Source of the DNA: Ailanthus altissimus
Taxonomy: Eukaryota; Streptophyta; Magnoliopsida; Sapindales; Simaroubaceae
Direction: 5' to 3'
Assembly (NCBI GenBank): GCA_946807835.1
Contig: OX327702.1
Span: forward strand, 7,192,001-7,256,000
Length of the DNA: 64,000 nt
In this document: piece by piece, positions 23,228-35,379 of the stretch
How positions within the stretch are numbered: the first letter of the stretch is position 1
Layout: each line of letters opens with the position of its first letter
Notes under the pieces: model-generated
Seen by the model: only the letters and a program-made list of their open reading frames with translations
Told to the model about the DNA's origin: nothing
The model's database searches: none
Translations under genes and position numbers: made by a program

Positions 23228-23390
23228 ATCATGGACAGTGCATGAGAAGGCGCATGGCTACATGTTCACTGTTGCTGAACCGCCGCCTCGTGTGCATGCC
23301 AGTCGCAACAAGGCACTCATGTGCAACAGGCATGAGCACCAGTTGCAAAAAGGCGCTCATGTGCATGTATAGTTGTGCACCACCACCAAA
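23228..23390. repeat. Second GC-rich module upstream of the transposase
   Basis: It contains repeated phrases 'aaggc(a/g)ctcatgtgca' (about 23310 and 23350) and several GCATG words. It is located between the left subterminal modules and the transposase reading frame. Confidence 0.5.
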
Positions 23391-23559
23391 TTTATTTATT
23401 TATTGATTTATTTTATATATTTGTTTATATATATATATATATAAATATTTATATATTCAGTTTTATTTTTAATTTTGTTTCATATATAATTAAATTAAAA
23501 TTACGTTGTATTTTTTCAAATGTCGTTGATCATATCGCAAATTTCGACCATTATATGTT

Positions 23560-25945
23560 TTAAGAAAAGATAGGATAGCTATAGTAATGGTTTTGAAAGA
23601 TACACCGGATATCAAAATATGCATATGGTAGTTCCAAAAAGTATTAGATATAAAGCATTGTTGAGAAAAATTTGTCATATTCTAGGAGTTGATCAGGTGC
23701 ATTATAAAGTAACTCTGAAGTTTGAGGTTCTTTCAAGTAATATAAAGTTAAGACACATTCCACTTGAAAATGAGGGTGATGCAATATTGTGGTTGAGTTT
23801 ACAGAATAATATGGCTACATCTCTTTGTGTAACAATAGATGCTCGAGGACCTGAAAGTAATGCAGAAGCACTGATGAAGCAAAAAGAAGGTTATGTTGAA
23901 CAATTCATTTCAGCAACTCCTGTGTATATTTTTAATTCCTTGAAGGATTATCATTATTCTTCTCCGATGTTCAACGAACAACAAGGCTACACATATTATA
24001 ATAGTTAAATATATGGAGATGTTGGTGTTGATCTTGGCTATGATATTGGTCAAGATGTTAGATATAATGTAAGTAATAAGGAAAAACAATGATGAACATT
24101 ATGAGAATGATAACCATAGTTACGAGGTTGATGATGATGATGATAATAAGAATGATGATGATTATGAAGAGACTGGGGATGAAAATGATGATGCTGGCGA
24201 TGATGATGATTATGATGAGGATGATGATTATGGTAGAGAAGAAATGGTTAAGGTAGAAAGCCTATTTCAGTTTCAGCTTGAAATACTATCATTTGACTTG
24301 AATATATCAAAAAACATATATCGTACTAGAATTGGTGATGTATTTATAAGAAAATTATATAACAACAAAGTTGAAATTCATGAAGCTATAAGTATGGTTG
24401 CACTGAAGGAAAAATGGAGCTTTAGAGTTTACAAATTCACCAAAGATTATTTCGAGTTAAAATGCTATAATGACAGCTGCAAGTGGAGATTATGGGTAGT
24501 GTCGACAGAAGGGCAACATTTTTTTATTGTAAGGCGAATAGATATAGAGCACGCTTGTATTTTGAGTCAATTATGATATGGTCACGAGCAAGCCAAGAGC
24601 CAAATTATTGCTAAAGTAATAAAAAAAAAGTTTACATCGATCAATAGAAACTATAGGCCAAAAGACATTCAAGTAAACATACGTGAAGAATTCGATGTTT
24701 AAATAACGTATACTACATCATTGAGCTCTAGAAAGCGTGCATTAAGATTGATAAGAGGTGCTTCAAAAGATTTGTTCAGATTGCTTCCTGCTTATAGCTA
24801 TGTGTTGTAACAAAATAACCCAGGTACGGTTACTTATTTGAAAACTGACGTAGATAATCAGTTCAAGTTTTTCTTTTTGGTGTTAAGACCCTGTATCAGG
24901 GATTTTAATTCATCAATCTGACCGATGATTGTAGTGGATGAAACATTTTTGAAAGGTTCCTATCTCGGTACAATGTTTATGGCCATTTGTAAAGATAGAA
25001 ACAATCAGATTTTTCTATTGGCTTGAGGAATTGCCAATATTGAGAAAGCTATACAGGGTGTGTTTTCACATGCATATCATGGATTCTACATCTATCATTT
25101 GAAAGAAAATTTGATGATAAAATATAACTTACCATCAGATAAGTCTAAAAAAGGGGAATACCTATCTGCCTACTTCACTACCGCCAAGACTTATCGTGTC
25201 CATAATTTTCAACACCAATTAAACAAGATACGAGAAATGAGACCCGACGTAATGAAGTATTTAGAGGAAGATGTTGGTACGGTGAGATGGGCACGATCAT
25301 CTGGTACTTTCAAAAGGTACGACATTATGCTAAGAGTATTAATGCAGTTGCAAAAGCAAGAAATCTTCCAGTAACTAATTTGGTGGAGTAGATGTGGGAG
25401 CTAACGCAATTGTGATTTTACCATAGACAGTTGACAGGACAAAATATGACGAATGTCTTGACAAACTGGGCACATCATAAAGTCATGAAACATAACAATG
25501 ACATAAGTCAAATGACAATTTCTCCTATTGATGATTTGATTTGTAGTTATGGATGGTGGAGTAAACTAGATAATAGACATTGGCGAAAGAACATGTAGCT
25601 GTCTGAAGTTTCATTATCGACAACTGCCTTTTCCTATGCACTCGTCATACGCAGATACATCAAATTATCAAACGAGAGTCTTTGTTCGACTTATTACAAA
25701 TCTGAACTTTATTCCGTGCCTATAGCGAGACAGTACTTCTGGTTGATCAAGTGTCAGATTGGATAGTCCCTGAGTATTTGAAAAACATGGACATTTAGCC
25801 GCCAATAGCACGTCGTCAATCAAGCAGACATTGGATTAATCGGATTCTATCTCAAAGAGAGGAACTATCAAAGAATATATGTAGTTACTGTAGACAACAT
25901 AGACATATCGAAATTCTATACCTTTACACAGCAGGTGATGTATAT
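23560..25945 (+). pseudogene. MuDR-type MULE transposase, degenerate
   Basis: The plus strand shows the plant MULE transposase layout. First comes an N-terminal PB1-like region (MVVPKSIRYKALLRKICHILG, 23619 on). An Asp-rich linker follows (about 24120-24235). Then a MuDR N-terminal domain at 24244-24576 (IGDVFIRKLYNNKVEIHEAI, then C..SCKWRLWV). The catalytic region has IVVDETFLKG with the first Asp at 24937-24939, and AYHGFYIYHL (about 25060-25100) after a deletion that removes the stretch expected to hold the second Asp. A C-terminal PPIARRQS motif and a CSYCRQHRH knuckle relic are near 25800-25910. In-frame stops and frameshifts make it non-functional. Confidence 0.87.
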
Positions 25946-26485
25946 TCGTTTATAAAATCTATCTTATTGATATTTAATTTTACTATAATATAAGGCTAAT
26001 ATTTATATATTTTTTGTTTCAAACTGATCTAAAAAATATAGGAAACATATGAAAACAAGCTGTACCATAAGGCTTAATTATGTATGAGAGTCGAGCTTCG
26101 TTACTTCTGTGCACTTATTTCGTAATGCACTTGTTTCATAATACACTTGTACTTTATATTACATACTTACTTATTTTAATGCACTTGTCTTTAATATTAA
26201 TGTTGATAATTTTCACGAAATTTCTGCAGAATCTCTCCTATAATATGAACGTTCTCAAATCTGCCATATTGAAAAAACACAATTCTACTAATTATATCTC
26301 ACTTCCACATATATACACCCAAATCAACAGTCATTATCAATTATAGTATATCAATTATACACCCAAATCAATACATATAAAAACATTATGGTACTAGATA
26401 TCTATAAAGCAGCGGTCCATAAATCAACGGCCATTATCAATTATAGTATATCAATTATACACCCAAATTAATGCATATAAAAAAA
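25946..26485. other. Convergent intergenic region of the MULE
   Basis: This AT-rich spacer lies between the 3' ends of the transposase and the Ulp1 gene. It contains most of a 100-bp direct repeat (26325-26524). The short open frame at 26080-26346 has no recognisable content. Confidence 0.5.
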
Positions 26486-26524
26486 TTATGGTACTAGATA
26501 TCTATGAAGCAGCGGTCCACAAAT
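26325..26524. repeat. Two tandem 100-bp units reaching into the Ulp1 C-terminus
   Basis: Copies start at 26325 and 26425 (both begin caac(a/g)g(t/c)cattatcaatta), with a third partial start at 26525 (gaacggccat). The last unit overlaps the final codons of the Ulp1 reading frame, so the duplication seems to have begun at the gene's end and extended into its 3' flank. Confidence 0.85.
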
Positions 26525-28015
26525 GAACGGCCATCTTCTATCTATAAAAGGTACCAATGTTAGGAATGAGTCAAATAGCTTACCTAACATAAGATATTCA
26601 ATAGACATACAGACGAAGACTCCACAGTCCTCGCTCCTGACCTCTTGTTGCAACATATTCTCCCACATATGAGTCACCGGCCAAAGGAAAAATTTGGGCT
26701 TTGCATGACCCTCAAACTATAAAATCTACACCTCTGAAGGTACAAAGGCATTGCAATATGTAGAGGCTCTATAAACTTCATGATGGACTCGTCTAAATGG
26801 TTGTTCATGCTGGAATCATAAAAAATAATTACAAACCAAACAAAGTCGGGTTGCCCTACAATCCAATGTTGTTGATTAATATTCAGAGGGATATATATCT
26901 ACAAAAATAGTTATTATTTTATTTTTAACTTAATGTTGTTACATGCACAGTAAAAAGTCATTATTGTTGTTAAAAAGTACCTTATTGACCAATGCCCATA
27001 GTTTAGTACCAAGTAACTCGATCTTTGTTCCGAGTGTAAGCCACAAGCCATTCATTGTTGTCAGGAGGATTGGCAATGAAGGACGTTTGCCATATTTGTT
27101 GAATGTACTTCTAAAGACAAATAAAAGATACTTGTTAATAGTTAATATACACAACGGTATGATAATGTTATATGCACAATAACAGGTAACATAATAGCTC
27201 ACGTAAAAATATGCATCTGCAGTTGTTTAATTCTGAAGTACATGTCAGAAACGTTCTTTGACCCAAATACAAAACCTTTAAATATTCATTTATGTGTTGG
27301 AAAACAAAGAATATGTATAAGTTTTAATACTATTAGACAACTCACAAAATAAAAAAAGTAAAAACAATTCCTTATCGAATAGTTAAGCCAGTCTTGTAGT
27401 AGCTCATTAAACCATGTGTAGTTCGAATCGAGTCTATCCAAACGAGCCCGTTGTGTTAGGTCATTATTTTTTATCCAATCCAGAAGCTTAGCATATTTAA
27501 CCTAATCAATAGGAATCAGCTGACTGTTTACGTCAATTGTAGGTGTTACTTGCAATTCCACAAGTTTCTTTTTCATGGGCTTTTTCAACAGATTGGTACA
27601 TGGATTGACCTAGGCTACCGCCTTCTTGCGAAGGCGCCTATACCTGCTTATGTTTTCACCTAATAAAGTAGGTACAATTTTTACATTTATAGGGCTATCA
27701 ACCACAGGAGCAAATGGCTGATGATGAGACACGCTGGCAGGAGCAAATGTCTAAAAGTCAACAGCCATAAATTCGGTACCCTACAAAACCAAACAATACT
27801 AGTTAATGTATTAACTTATTAAATTTTGTACCCATTGTAATTTAGGTTTAAAACGTACTATACTCTGTCTTGCATCCTCAGAGATCTTAGCTGGCTTAAA
27901 CTGTTGCACCAAGAGAGATATTTGATGCAAGATATTTTTTTCAGCCTTATCAATATTGGCTAAAAGCTCTAGGTTAGCCTTATTAATCCTAGTAAATATT
28001 CTTTTTTTTTCAAGA
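26486..28015 (-). pseudogene. Ulp1 (C48) SUMO-protease catalytic part of a MULE-borne gene
   Basis: On the minus strand the C-terminal exon reads EDCGVFVCMSIEYLM (about 26630-26585), the Cys box of C48 cysteine proteases, and ends LLHRYLVP at 26488. Upstream, NQQHWIVGQPDFVW (about 26870) carries the His box and IIFYDSS the Asp box, so all three triad positions are visible. More exon-like pieces lie at about 27120-26950 (KYGKRPSLPILLTTMNG), 27480-27350 (RLDSNYTWFNELLQDW) and 28010-27850 (RIFTRINKANLELLANIDKA). Introns and stops make an intact product doubtful. The upstream half lies at 39.6-40.67 kb, beyond the Copia insertion. Confidence 0.8.
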
Positions 28016-28021
28016 TCATCC

Positions 28022-30060
28022 TGTTGGGGATCAAATATGTACGGGTGTATGCATGTGCTATTGTGTTTATTGCAAAATACATATCTAATACATATTTAGC
28101 GCATCAGAAATTTAAAACATACAATAAACACATAATCATATATTAATCAAATTATTAAATAAATAATAAAATTGAAAAATTACCAGTACGTGTAACTTAT
28201 TCCTTCGAAGTCTGCCTAGAGTCTTACTCGTTGTCAGTTTTAGTTATCAACTTAGTGGGCTTGACAAGCTAAAACAGTAACTCTTTAATTCAACGTGGGA
28301 TTAACCCTTAATTCCTAAAATAGCCGGTTCTTATCTTTTGCTCATTTTTCCCAACGTTCAAGAAATGAAAAATGTAAGCAACAATTGCTTCTCTTGATAT
28401 TAAAAGCAAAACAGAAATAAGAAAAGAATATAACCCTTATTTTCACTTTTTCAATTTCAATTTCCGTTTCATCACACATATATATCTCAATTTGCAATAC
28501 AATAATAATATTATAATACAATATTAATAAAAATAGCCATTATTGGCAAATATAACAGTAAACAATAAATATAATAATATTATATATATAATGCATGACA
28601 ACTATCATGCATTATATATATTATATTATTAATAATATTATATTATAAAATAATATATTTTATTAGAGATTTAATAATTATTTAATAATTAAATAATTAT
28701 AATATGAAATGACTATTTTGCCCCTCATAAATAGTTACCAAGTATACCCCTTAACGGATCCCACCAAATTTCACACCTAAGTAAACTCAACCGAGAGTCC
28801 ACAATAACCCACATGTGATTTTTCAATTAGTAAATAATAATTATTGACTAATTATTGTATTTAATACTTAAATACAAACACGCACAAATTCCCGTGGTAT
28901 CGTTGGATATTATTAGATTAAACAATTTAATTCAGTACTTTGTCCCAGTGCACAATGTGTACACTCTATATCGCGGGACTTCATAGATCCACTTTCAATT
29001 CGTCAAATAGAACTATTCTATAAGTTTGTAAGTAATGCCCCACCCACGCATCAAGAATATTATAAATCAGCGCGTTAAACCTTATAAGTTGAGGTTACAA
29101 CGCATACGTATAGTCCTTCCATCATATATATCTTGGATGTGCGGGGACATGGATCAACACCATCAAATTCCAATGTGCTCATCCATAAACTTATCTCCAG
29201 AATGATATCTCATTGAACAATATAAGCAAACTTTTTGCCATATTGTTTAACTTGTGGAAACACCTTTACGAGTTAACTGCTTATGGCTATAAGACTTTCT
29301 TGATATGCTATCTTGGAGCATCTAGATATATCACTCCCTATAAGAGTTGATAGATCACATATCTGCATACACCAGACTCCATAAGCATTGGATCATACCC
29401 AGCAACACCTAGCAGTCAGACCATGAAATGTCTCTGACATGCGTGAAATGAAAGCATAGTGCATTACTTACAAGCCCACCAAAGTGCTCAGCATAGCAGA
29501 CCATATATACTGCTCAACTCGAGAAGACCTTCTATCGACGGCAACATAAGATGTTTATTAGGGTCCTCATGAGTCTATTCAGTACTCAGTCCTAACTAAA
29601 TACATGTATGCCTATACAATCTCCAAGATTTTGGTTAGTTAGAAACGACCAACTGTATACTACAGATATAGACATACACTGATTTATATGAATTAATAGC
29701 ATCTACCAACAGACCTATGTTAGTAGAAATAAATCAAGACAATATATTTGAAAACATGCTTGCATAATGACACATCCTAGTAACCCATTACAACACTTGC
29801 AACTATATCATTATAAGCATATTCTGAGGTCTTTATCTCTTTACAGACAATATTCCAACTTTTGGAAAATTGCTAACTTTTAGCACTGGTCTAAACTCGT
29901 TTGGACCGTATCTAAACTCCTTCAGATAATACAGAGTCTGTAGCATAACAAGCATTAAACCATATTATTAAAAGGTAATTAACGATATAACAAAATGTAC
30001 TGTGTATAGATATTAAATATTTATACGAAACTGTGATGGAACGTAGGCACAACCCTAACA
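28022..30060 (-). mobile_element. 3' LTR of the Copia element
   Basis: Starts tgttggggatc (28022) and ends cctaaca (30060) on the plus strand, so TG...CA. It matches 36494-38518 along its length. A purine-rich tract (minus strand CTAGGGAAAATGAGAGAT, 30061-30078) adjoins its inner edge. Confidence 0.88.
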
Positions 30061-31926
30061 ATCTCTCATTTTCCCTAGTGCCAATCACCGTGATATCTAA
30101 TACCCATTGACTCCACGTATTTCTCAAACACCTTTGGCGTTAAGGCTTTGAAAATTGGGTCCACTATATTATTTATAGAATCTATTCTACAAATAATTAC
30201 ATTTTCCCTAGCGAAGATCTCTTTAATGATGTAGTATTTTGGCTCCACATACTTAAACTTCTAGAGTGTTCTTGGCTCTTATGCTTGTGCTATAGCCCCA
30301 TTGTTGTCGCAAAATAATGGGATAGGATTTGATGAACTTGGAACTATCTAAAGCTCAATGACAAACTTGCGAATCCAAACAGCTTCTTTTGTAGCTTTAC
30401 AAGCTGCAATGTACTCTGCCTATGTGGTAGAGTCAGCTGTGAACCCCTGCTTGGTGCTCTTTCAGCTCACTGCACCTCTATTGAGAGTAAACACATATTC
30501 AGATGTAAACTTTCTATCATCTAGATTAGACTGAAAGTCTGAATTCGTATGTCCTCTCACTTGAATATCATTATCTCTAAAAATAAGAAACTTATCCTTC
30601 GTACCCTAGTATTTAAAAATATGTTTGACCGCCATCCAACGGTTGTCACTTGGATCAGATTGATACCGACTTGTAACACTTATAGCCATACTGATATGAG
30701 GTCTCGTGCACATCATAGCATACATCAGACTGCCAACAGCTGATGCATATAGTAGGTTAGATATTCTAATTCTTTTATCTTTCATCTGAGGAGACATTCT
30801 CCTAGAAAGATGAACACAGTTTTACAATTAGTAAAACTGTACCCTTTTAAGACGCTATCGATGTACAAAGACTAGAAAAGTTCTATTAGCTTTCTAGTTC
30901 TATCTCTATAAAGGTTTGTACCCAGTATATAAGAAGCCTCTCCCAAGTCATTCATGGAGAAATTCTTACTCAAATAGCTTTTCGTGGATTGTAACATACC
31001 GATATCATTTTCAATGATCAGTATGTAATCCACATAGAGAACTAAGAAGACTATTATGTTTCCACTGACCCTTTAATACACACAAGCTTCTTTCTCATTT
31101 TTAATGAAATCAGACTTTCTGATTACCTCATCAAAACGATGATTTCAGCTCTGGAAGGCTTGTTTAAGTCTATAAATGGACTTCGTCAGCCTATACATGA
31201 GACCAGAAGTCTGGTTGGATGCAAAACCTTCAGGTTATTCCATCAATATCTCTTCCTTGAGGTATCCATTTAGGAACGTTGTCTTTACATCCATCTGTCA
31301 AATCTCAAAGTCATAGTATGCAGTAAGTGCTAACAAAATTCTAATTGACTTTAGCATCGCAATTGGTGCAAAGGTTTTCACATATTTGATCTCAGATAGT
31401 TGAGAATAACTTTTTGCCACCAGTCTGGCCTTAAAGGTCTCTACCTTTCCATCAGGCCCTTACTTCCATTTGTAAATCCATTTACAACTAATAGGAACAA
31501 TTCCTTCTGTAAGCAGAACCAAGTCCTAGACTTGATTCTAATGCATAGAGTTAATTTCAAATTTTATGGCTTCTTGCCATTTACCTAAGTCGATGTCTGA
31601 CATAGCCTCCCTATAAGTCAAAAGATCATTTCCTTCTAACAAGAAATCCCCAAGTACACATTTAGGCATCTGACCATAACTAGCTGATGGCTTGGATATC
31701 CTTTCAGACCTACATAGAGGGTGTGTTAAAGGTATACTATTCACTTGAACTTGATTATCCAACTGCAGGTTATCAGGCTCCTGATTGACTTCATCAAGTA
31801 CAATCTTTCTACAATCCCTACGATCCTCTAGAAATTGTTTCTTAAAGAAAGTGGCATTGTAAGTAACGAATACATTTCGTTCCTCTAAATCATAGAATTG
31901 GTATCCCATTGAATTCTTACGATACC
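30061..31926 (-). pseudogene. Copia RT and RNase H, degenerate
   Basis: Minus strand from 31926 downward: MGYQFYDLEERNVFVTYNAT (end of the integrase region), then RT with ISCKWIYKWK, FKARLVAKSYSQ, APIAMLKSIRILLAL and MDVKTTFLNGYL. The active-site box reads LYVDYILI near 31030 where YVDD is expected, a loss of the second catalytic Asp. RNase H follows with YASAVGSLMYAMMCTRP (about 30735-30700) and ends SMGIRYHGDW near 30090. Several stops and frameshifts are present. Confidence 0.88.
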
Positions 31927-32906
31927 TGATGCGATATTTCTATATCATAAAATTAAGTGCAAGTATACACTATCGTATGCAAGTAATAAAGAGACTAAAT
32001 AAGTCGGATGTCGAACCTACAGGGATAATTTTTTCTTTTTAACCAATTACTAAAATTATATCTTCCTAATAATTATTCAGATAAATAAAAACCTAAGAAT
32101 GAATGTAGAAAATATAAAAGTAAAAACACAATGCAAAGAGAATAGGAGGATAGCAATGTAGAGAAAACCTAGGATTAATATTATCCCTCAATATGCTTTC
32201 TAATGATTAATCTTCTAATATTTAACTCACTTAATCTTTATTATTGATCAAGACGCTAATGTATTCACAAGCCTCTTCCAAGGACATGCAAGTATACCCT
32301 AATTTACCAAATACCTATATTCCTATGGTACTTGTAATAAACTAAGATTCATTAAGATTAGGTCTTATTGATCATACATGCCAACTAGGTGTATTCCTAT
32401 CCTAAATTGAAACTTGCATATGTAACATTGAATGTTACTCTACAATCATGCATCAAATTACCTAGGTCTAAATATATTGATTCCTCTTCCAAGTTTATCA
32501 AAATATTACCAATTCATTCACCATATATTGGCCAGATATATTGAAGCATTAAGATCAAGTAATTTAAATAATAAAGGACTAAGTTTATTAAATACTAAAA
32601 GATATGACAATTTAAGCGCACATATTGAGTTCAAATATTAACCCTAGAAAATAAGTTAGCTCATGGCTACAAGAGAACAGTAGTAAAAATAATAATCAAT
32701 CATGATACAATTATTAACAAACCGATGTAGACGTCGAATTGCTCTTAATTGCGCTGCCTAGGAACTCTTGATGCCGAAGAACGTCTTGTATCTCTCTCTA
32801 AAGTTGCTTCAATTAAGCTCCTATTGCTCTCCAAGACTTGTGCTCTGTATTCTTGGTGCTCTTGGGTCATCTTTGGATGATTCTTGAAGGTTGGGAACGA
32901 GTGGCT

Positions 32907-32913
32907 TTTTATA
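32907..32913 (-). promoter_or_regulatory. TATA box of the solo LTR
   Basis: TATAAAA on the minus strand within CCCTATAAAAAGCC, about 55 bp downstream (LTR sense) of the nearest palindrome of the 32968-33177 array. Confidence 0.65.
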
Positions 32914-32967
32914 GGGATTGATATGAGCTTGAAAATCTCAATTCTCATCGGACTAGGACTCGTACTA

Positions 32968-33177
32968 CCGCTGGCGCGCTATGCAGTTGTCGCTGGGGCG
33001 ACGCGTGAAAAAGCTATCACCGCTGGAGCGGTGGGATACTAGCGCTGGGGCGCTGAAGTGTCGCTGGCGCGGTGACTCTTAGGCGCTGGGGTGCTAGACG
33101 CGACTTAAGCAGGTCATTTTTCTTATTTCGATTACTATTACAGCGCCGGAGCGACAATACTTGTGGCGCGGGGGCGC
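32968..33177. repeat. Array of 12-bp NCGC-TGGG-GCGN palindromes with co-varying outer pair
   Basis: Units include TCGCTGGGGCGA (32990), CCGCTGGAGCGG (33020), GCGCTGGGGCGC (33042), TCGCTGGCGCGG (33061), GCGCTGGGGTGC (33083), GCGCCGGAGCGA (33143) and GCGCGGGGGCGC (33166). In three consecutive units the outermost bases are T/A, C/G and G/C, so pairing is kept while the sequence changes. The GC content contrasts sharply with the surrounding LTR. Confidence 0.85.
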
Positions 33178-33316
33178 TGGACTCATAATTTGAAAACTTT
33201 GCATTTTAGTCCCTGTAAATAATAATAATGCACATAAATAGCCATCTATTATCATAAAATCATAAAATATCAATAATAAAAATATGAGAAAATATATGAC
33301 AATTTTGCCCTTATCA

Positions 33317-33990
33317 ATACCCTATAAACCTGTACTTGAAAGATACTTAAGACGGGATTTTCTACCCTTCATTATCTCATATGGAGTGGTAGGAATAGCT
33401 TTAGATGGAACTTCACTCAGGATATGAGCAGCATTTTCGAGAGTATAACCCCATAGGTATTCTAGAAGATTGGTAAAGCTCATAATTGATCGGACCATAT
33501 CTAATAAAGTTTGATTCCTCCTTTCTGAAATACCATTGTGTTGAGGAGTACCCGGAGGACTATATTGAGCAACCATATTGTGACTAATCATCGATAAAGG
33601 TTATAAAGTATCGAAACCCACTTATTGCAGTATGATTCATTGGACTGCATACATCACTATGTATCAGTTCTAGTAAACCAGTGGCACGGTGTCCAACGCT
33701 GGTAAATGGAGATTTGGACATATTCCCTTGAATACAAGATTCATAAACTGGATAAGGTTCCATGGTCAAATCAAGTATATAACCATCCTTAACCACACGG
33801 GATAGACGTCTCACACTTATATAGCCTAATCTCACATGCCACATTTCGGTTTCATTTAAAGTTTCCAATCTTGCACGTTTGTTACTAGAACTAGCTTGTA
33901 CATCATGACATTTCTCACTGTATCCAATACATAATGCCCATTGACTAACTGACATTCAGCTAACCAAACATCATACATATCATATAAATA
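33317..33990 (-). pseudogene. Copia integrase fragment with internal deletion
   Basis: Minus strand: the GAG-pre-integrase motif MWHVRLGYISVRRLSRVVKDG (about 33845-33785), ESCIQGNMSKSPF, HRATGLLELIHSDVC and FRYFITFIDD, then a jump to a VAQYSPPGTPQHNGISERRN motif (about 33575-33525). The roughly 60 residues normally between these, including the second catalytic Asp, are missing. It continues through LLDMVRSIM and LWGYTLENAAHIL to RKSRLKYL. Confidence 0.87.
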
Positions 33991-34139
33991 CAAAGAATAA
34001 TTTTGTATATTTACATGATATCCTTCACTGTCGAGCACAGGAAATGATACAATCTGTCTGATGATATTGGGTATATAATAACAATTATACAAAATAACTA
34101 TTCTATTATACAGGAGAAGCAAATCAAAATGTGCAACAG

Positions 34140-35160
34140 CTTGGACCTGCATAAACTCTCAATTTCCTGCTCTGAGTATCACTTCTCCTAGCTTCAGCAT
34201 CCTAACTTCCCTTAATCCCTGCAACACATTGCAAATGTGAGAAGAGCATACGGTATCTAATACCTAGCCAGTACAAGTATCAAATGCTAAAGAAATATCA
34301 ATAATAGTCAAGAACATACTTGAGGGAGTCTTCTTCACAGTGGCAAGATACCTCGGGCAATTGCGCTTCCAATGCCCGTCTTCGCCGCAAAAGAAACACT
34401 TTCCTTTTGCTTTCTTCTCATAAAGCTTGGATATCTACTGCCTCTAAAGACCCATTCGGAGTGGCTTCTTCTATTTTTTCTTCTTCCTTTTGGACTTCCC
34501 ACAAGCCCTTGGGGTGGAAGATGAGGTACCCTGGACCAAAAGAGTCGAACCTCCTTTGCACATGTCCTCCTCCGCTGTCTTCAAAAAATTATGAAGCTCA
34601 GTATATATTAGGGTCAATCCTTATATATTAAAGCTCATAACAAATTGAGCAAATGACCATGGCAGCGATTAGAGAATCAAACTATTCCTCAAGTTATTAT
34701 TCAGAGAAATGTCCATAGCCTTTAATTTCTCGATGTATCCAATCATCTTGAGTACATGGGAATTAACTGGATTGCCTTCGCTCAGTCTAACTTGAAAGAA
34801 AGCCTTGGTGACTCTATAAATCTCGACCTGAGTTTGATTGTCAAAAAACTCCTTCAAATGCAATATAATACTACTAACACTATCCATACGGACATGCTCC
34901 CGCTGGAACTCTATAGACATCAAGGTAAGGATGTACGATTTAACTTTTAAATCGTCATCTAACCATTTTTAATATGTCTCCCTCTCGTCAGGGGTGGCAT
35001 CATCAGAAAGACCTCAGGGTAATTTCTGATCAATAATGTATCCAAGTCTCTTAAAATTCAGAACAACTCTGAGATTCATAAGCCAGTTTGAATAATTCTT
35101 GGCGCTTTTGAGCTGATGAGCATCTAATATGTGCACCACGAGACTTGTGGAGGCCATCAG
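34140..35160 (-). pseudogene. Copia gag with intact CCHC zinc knuckle, and protease remnant
   Basis: The gag part shows VRMDSVSSIILHLKEFFDNQ and VHLRLSEGNPVNSHVLKMIGYIE-like sequence (34923-34669). A perfect zinc knuckle, CFFCGEDGHWKRNC, lies at about 34350-34391 on the minus strand. It is followed by the protease relic, where VLDTVCSSHICN (about 34270-34235) replaces the usual LDTGCSSH. Stops separate these blocks, and the upstream gag (to about 35160) is weakly readable. Confidence 0.85.
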
Positions 35161-35379
35161 ATCAAATCATGCATAAACAAAACAAAACAAATCAAAGATG
35201 TTAGTGGAATTTATGAAATCATTAATATTACATTTTAAATCATGGGTATAACAATTATACATTTTTTAATTTAAAATTCCCTCCTACTGCTTTACATAAT
35301 CCCGATAATCTCTCAAACAAGAAAAAGATAGTTTAAACTCTTTTAAACTGTATAGCGGGAAGTAGGCCCTATTGGAATT

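Larger units (their letters stand above)
31922..33321 (-). mobile_element. Solo LTR (1.39 kb) inside the Copia pol, exact 5-bp duplication
   Basis: The LTR is 31927-33316 (TGATGCGATATTTC ... CCCTTATCA). The flanks are atacc at 31922-31926 and 33317-33321, an exact 5-bp target duplication. If the LTR and one flank are ignored, the host Copia frame continues through an RFIGYRKNSMGYQFYD-type junction, which is conserved in Copia integrases. In minus sense it has a TATA box (CCCTATAAAAAGCC, around 32907-32913) with the palindrome array upstream of it. The 67-codon minus-strand frame at 32745-32948 starts just after the TATA box and is probably leader sequence. Confidence 0.93.

Noticed and set aside
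23375..23563. Hydrophobic Ile/Tyr-rich plus-strand frame
   Set aside because: It covers a (TA)n microsatellite ahead of the MULE transposase; composition explains the lack of stops.
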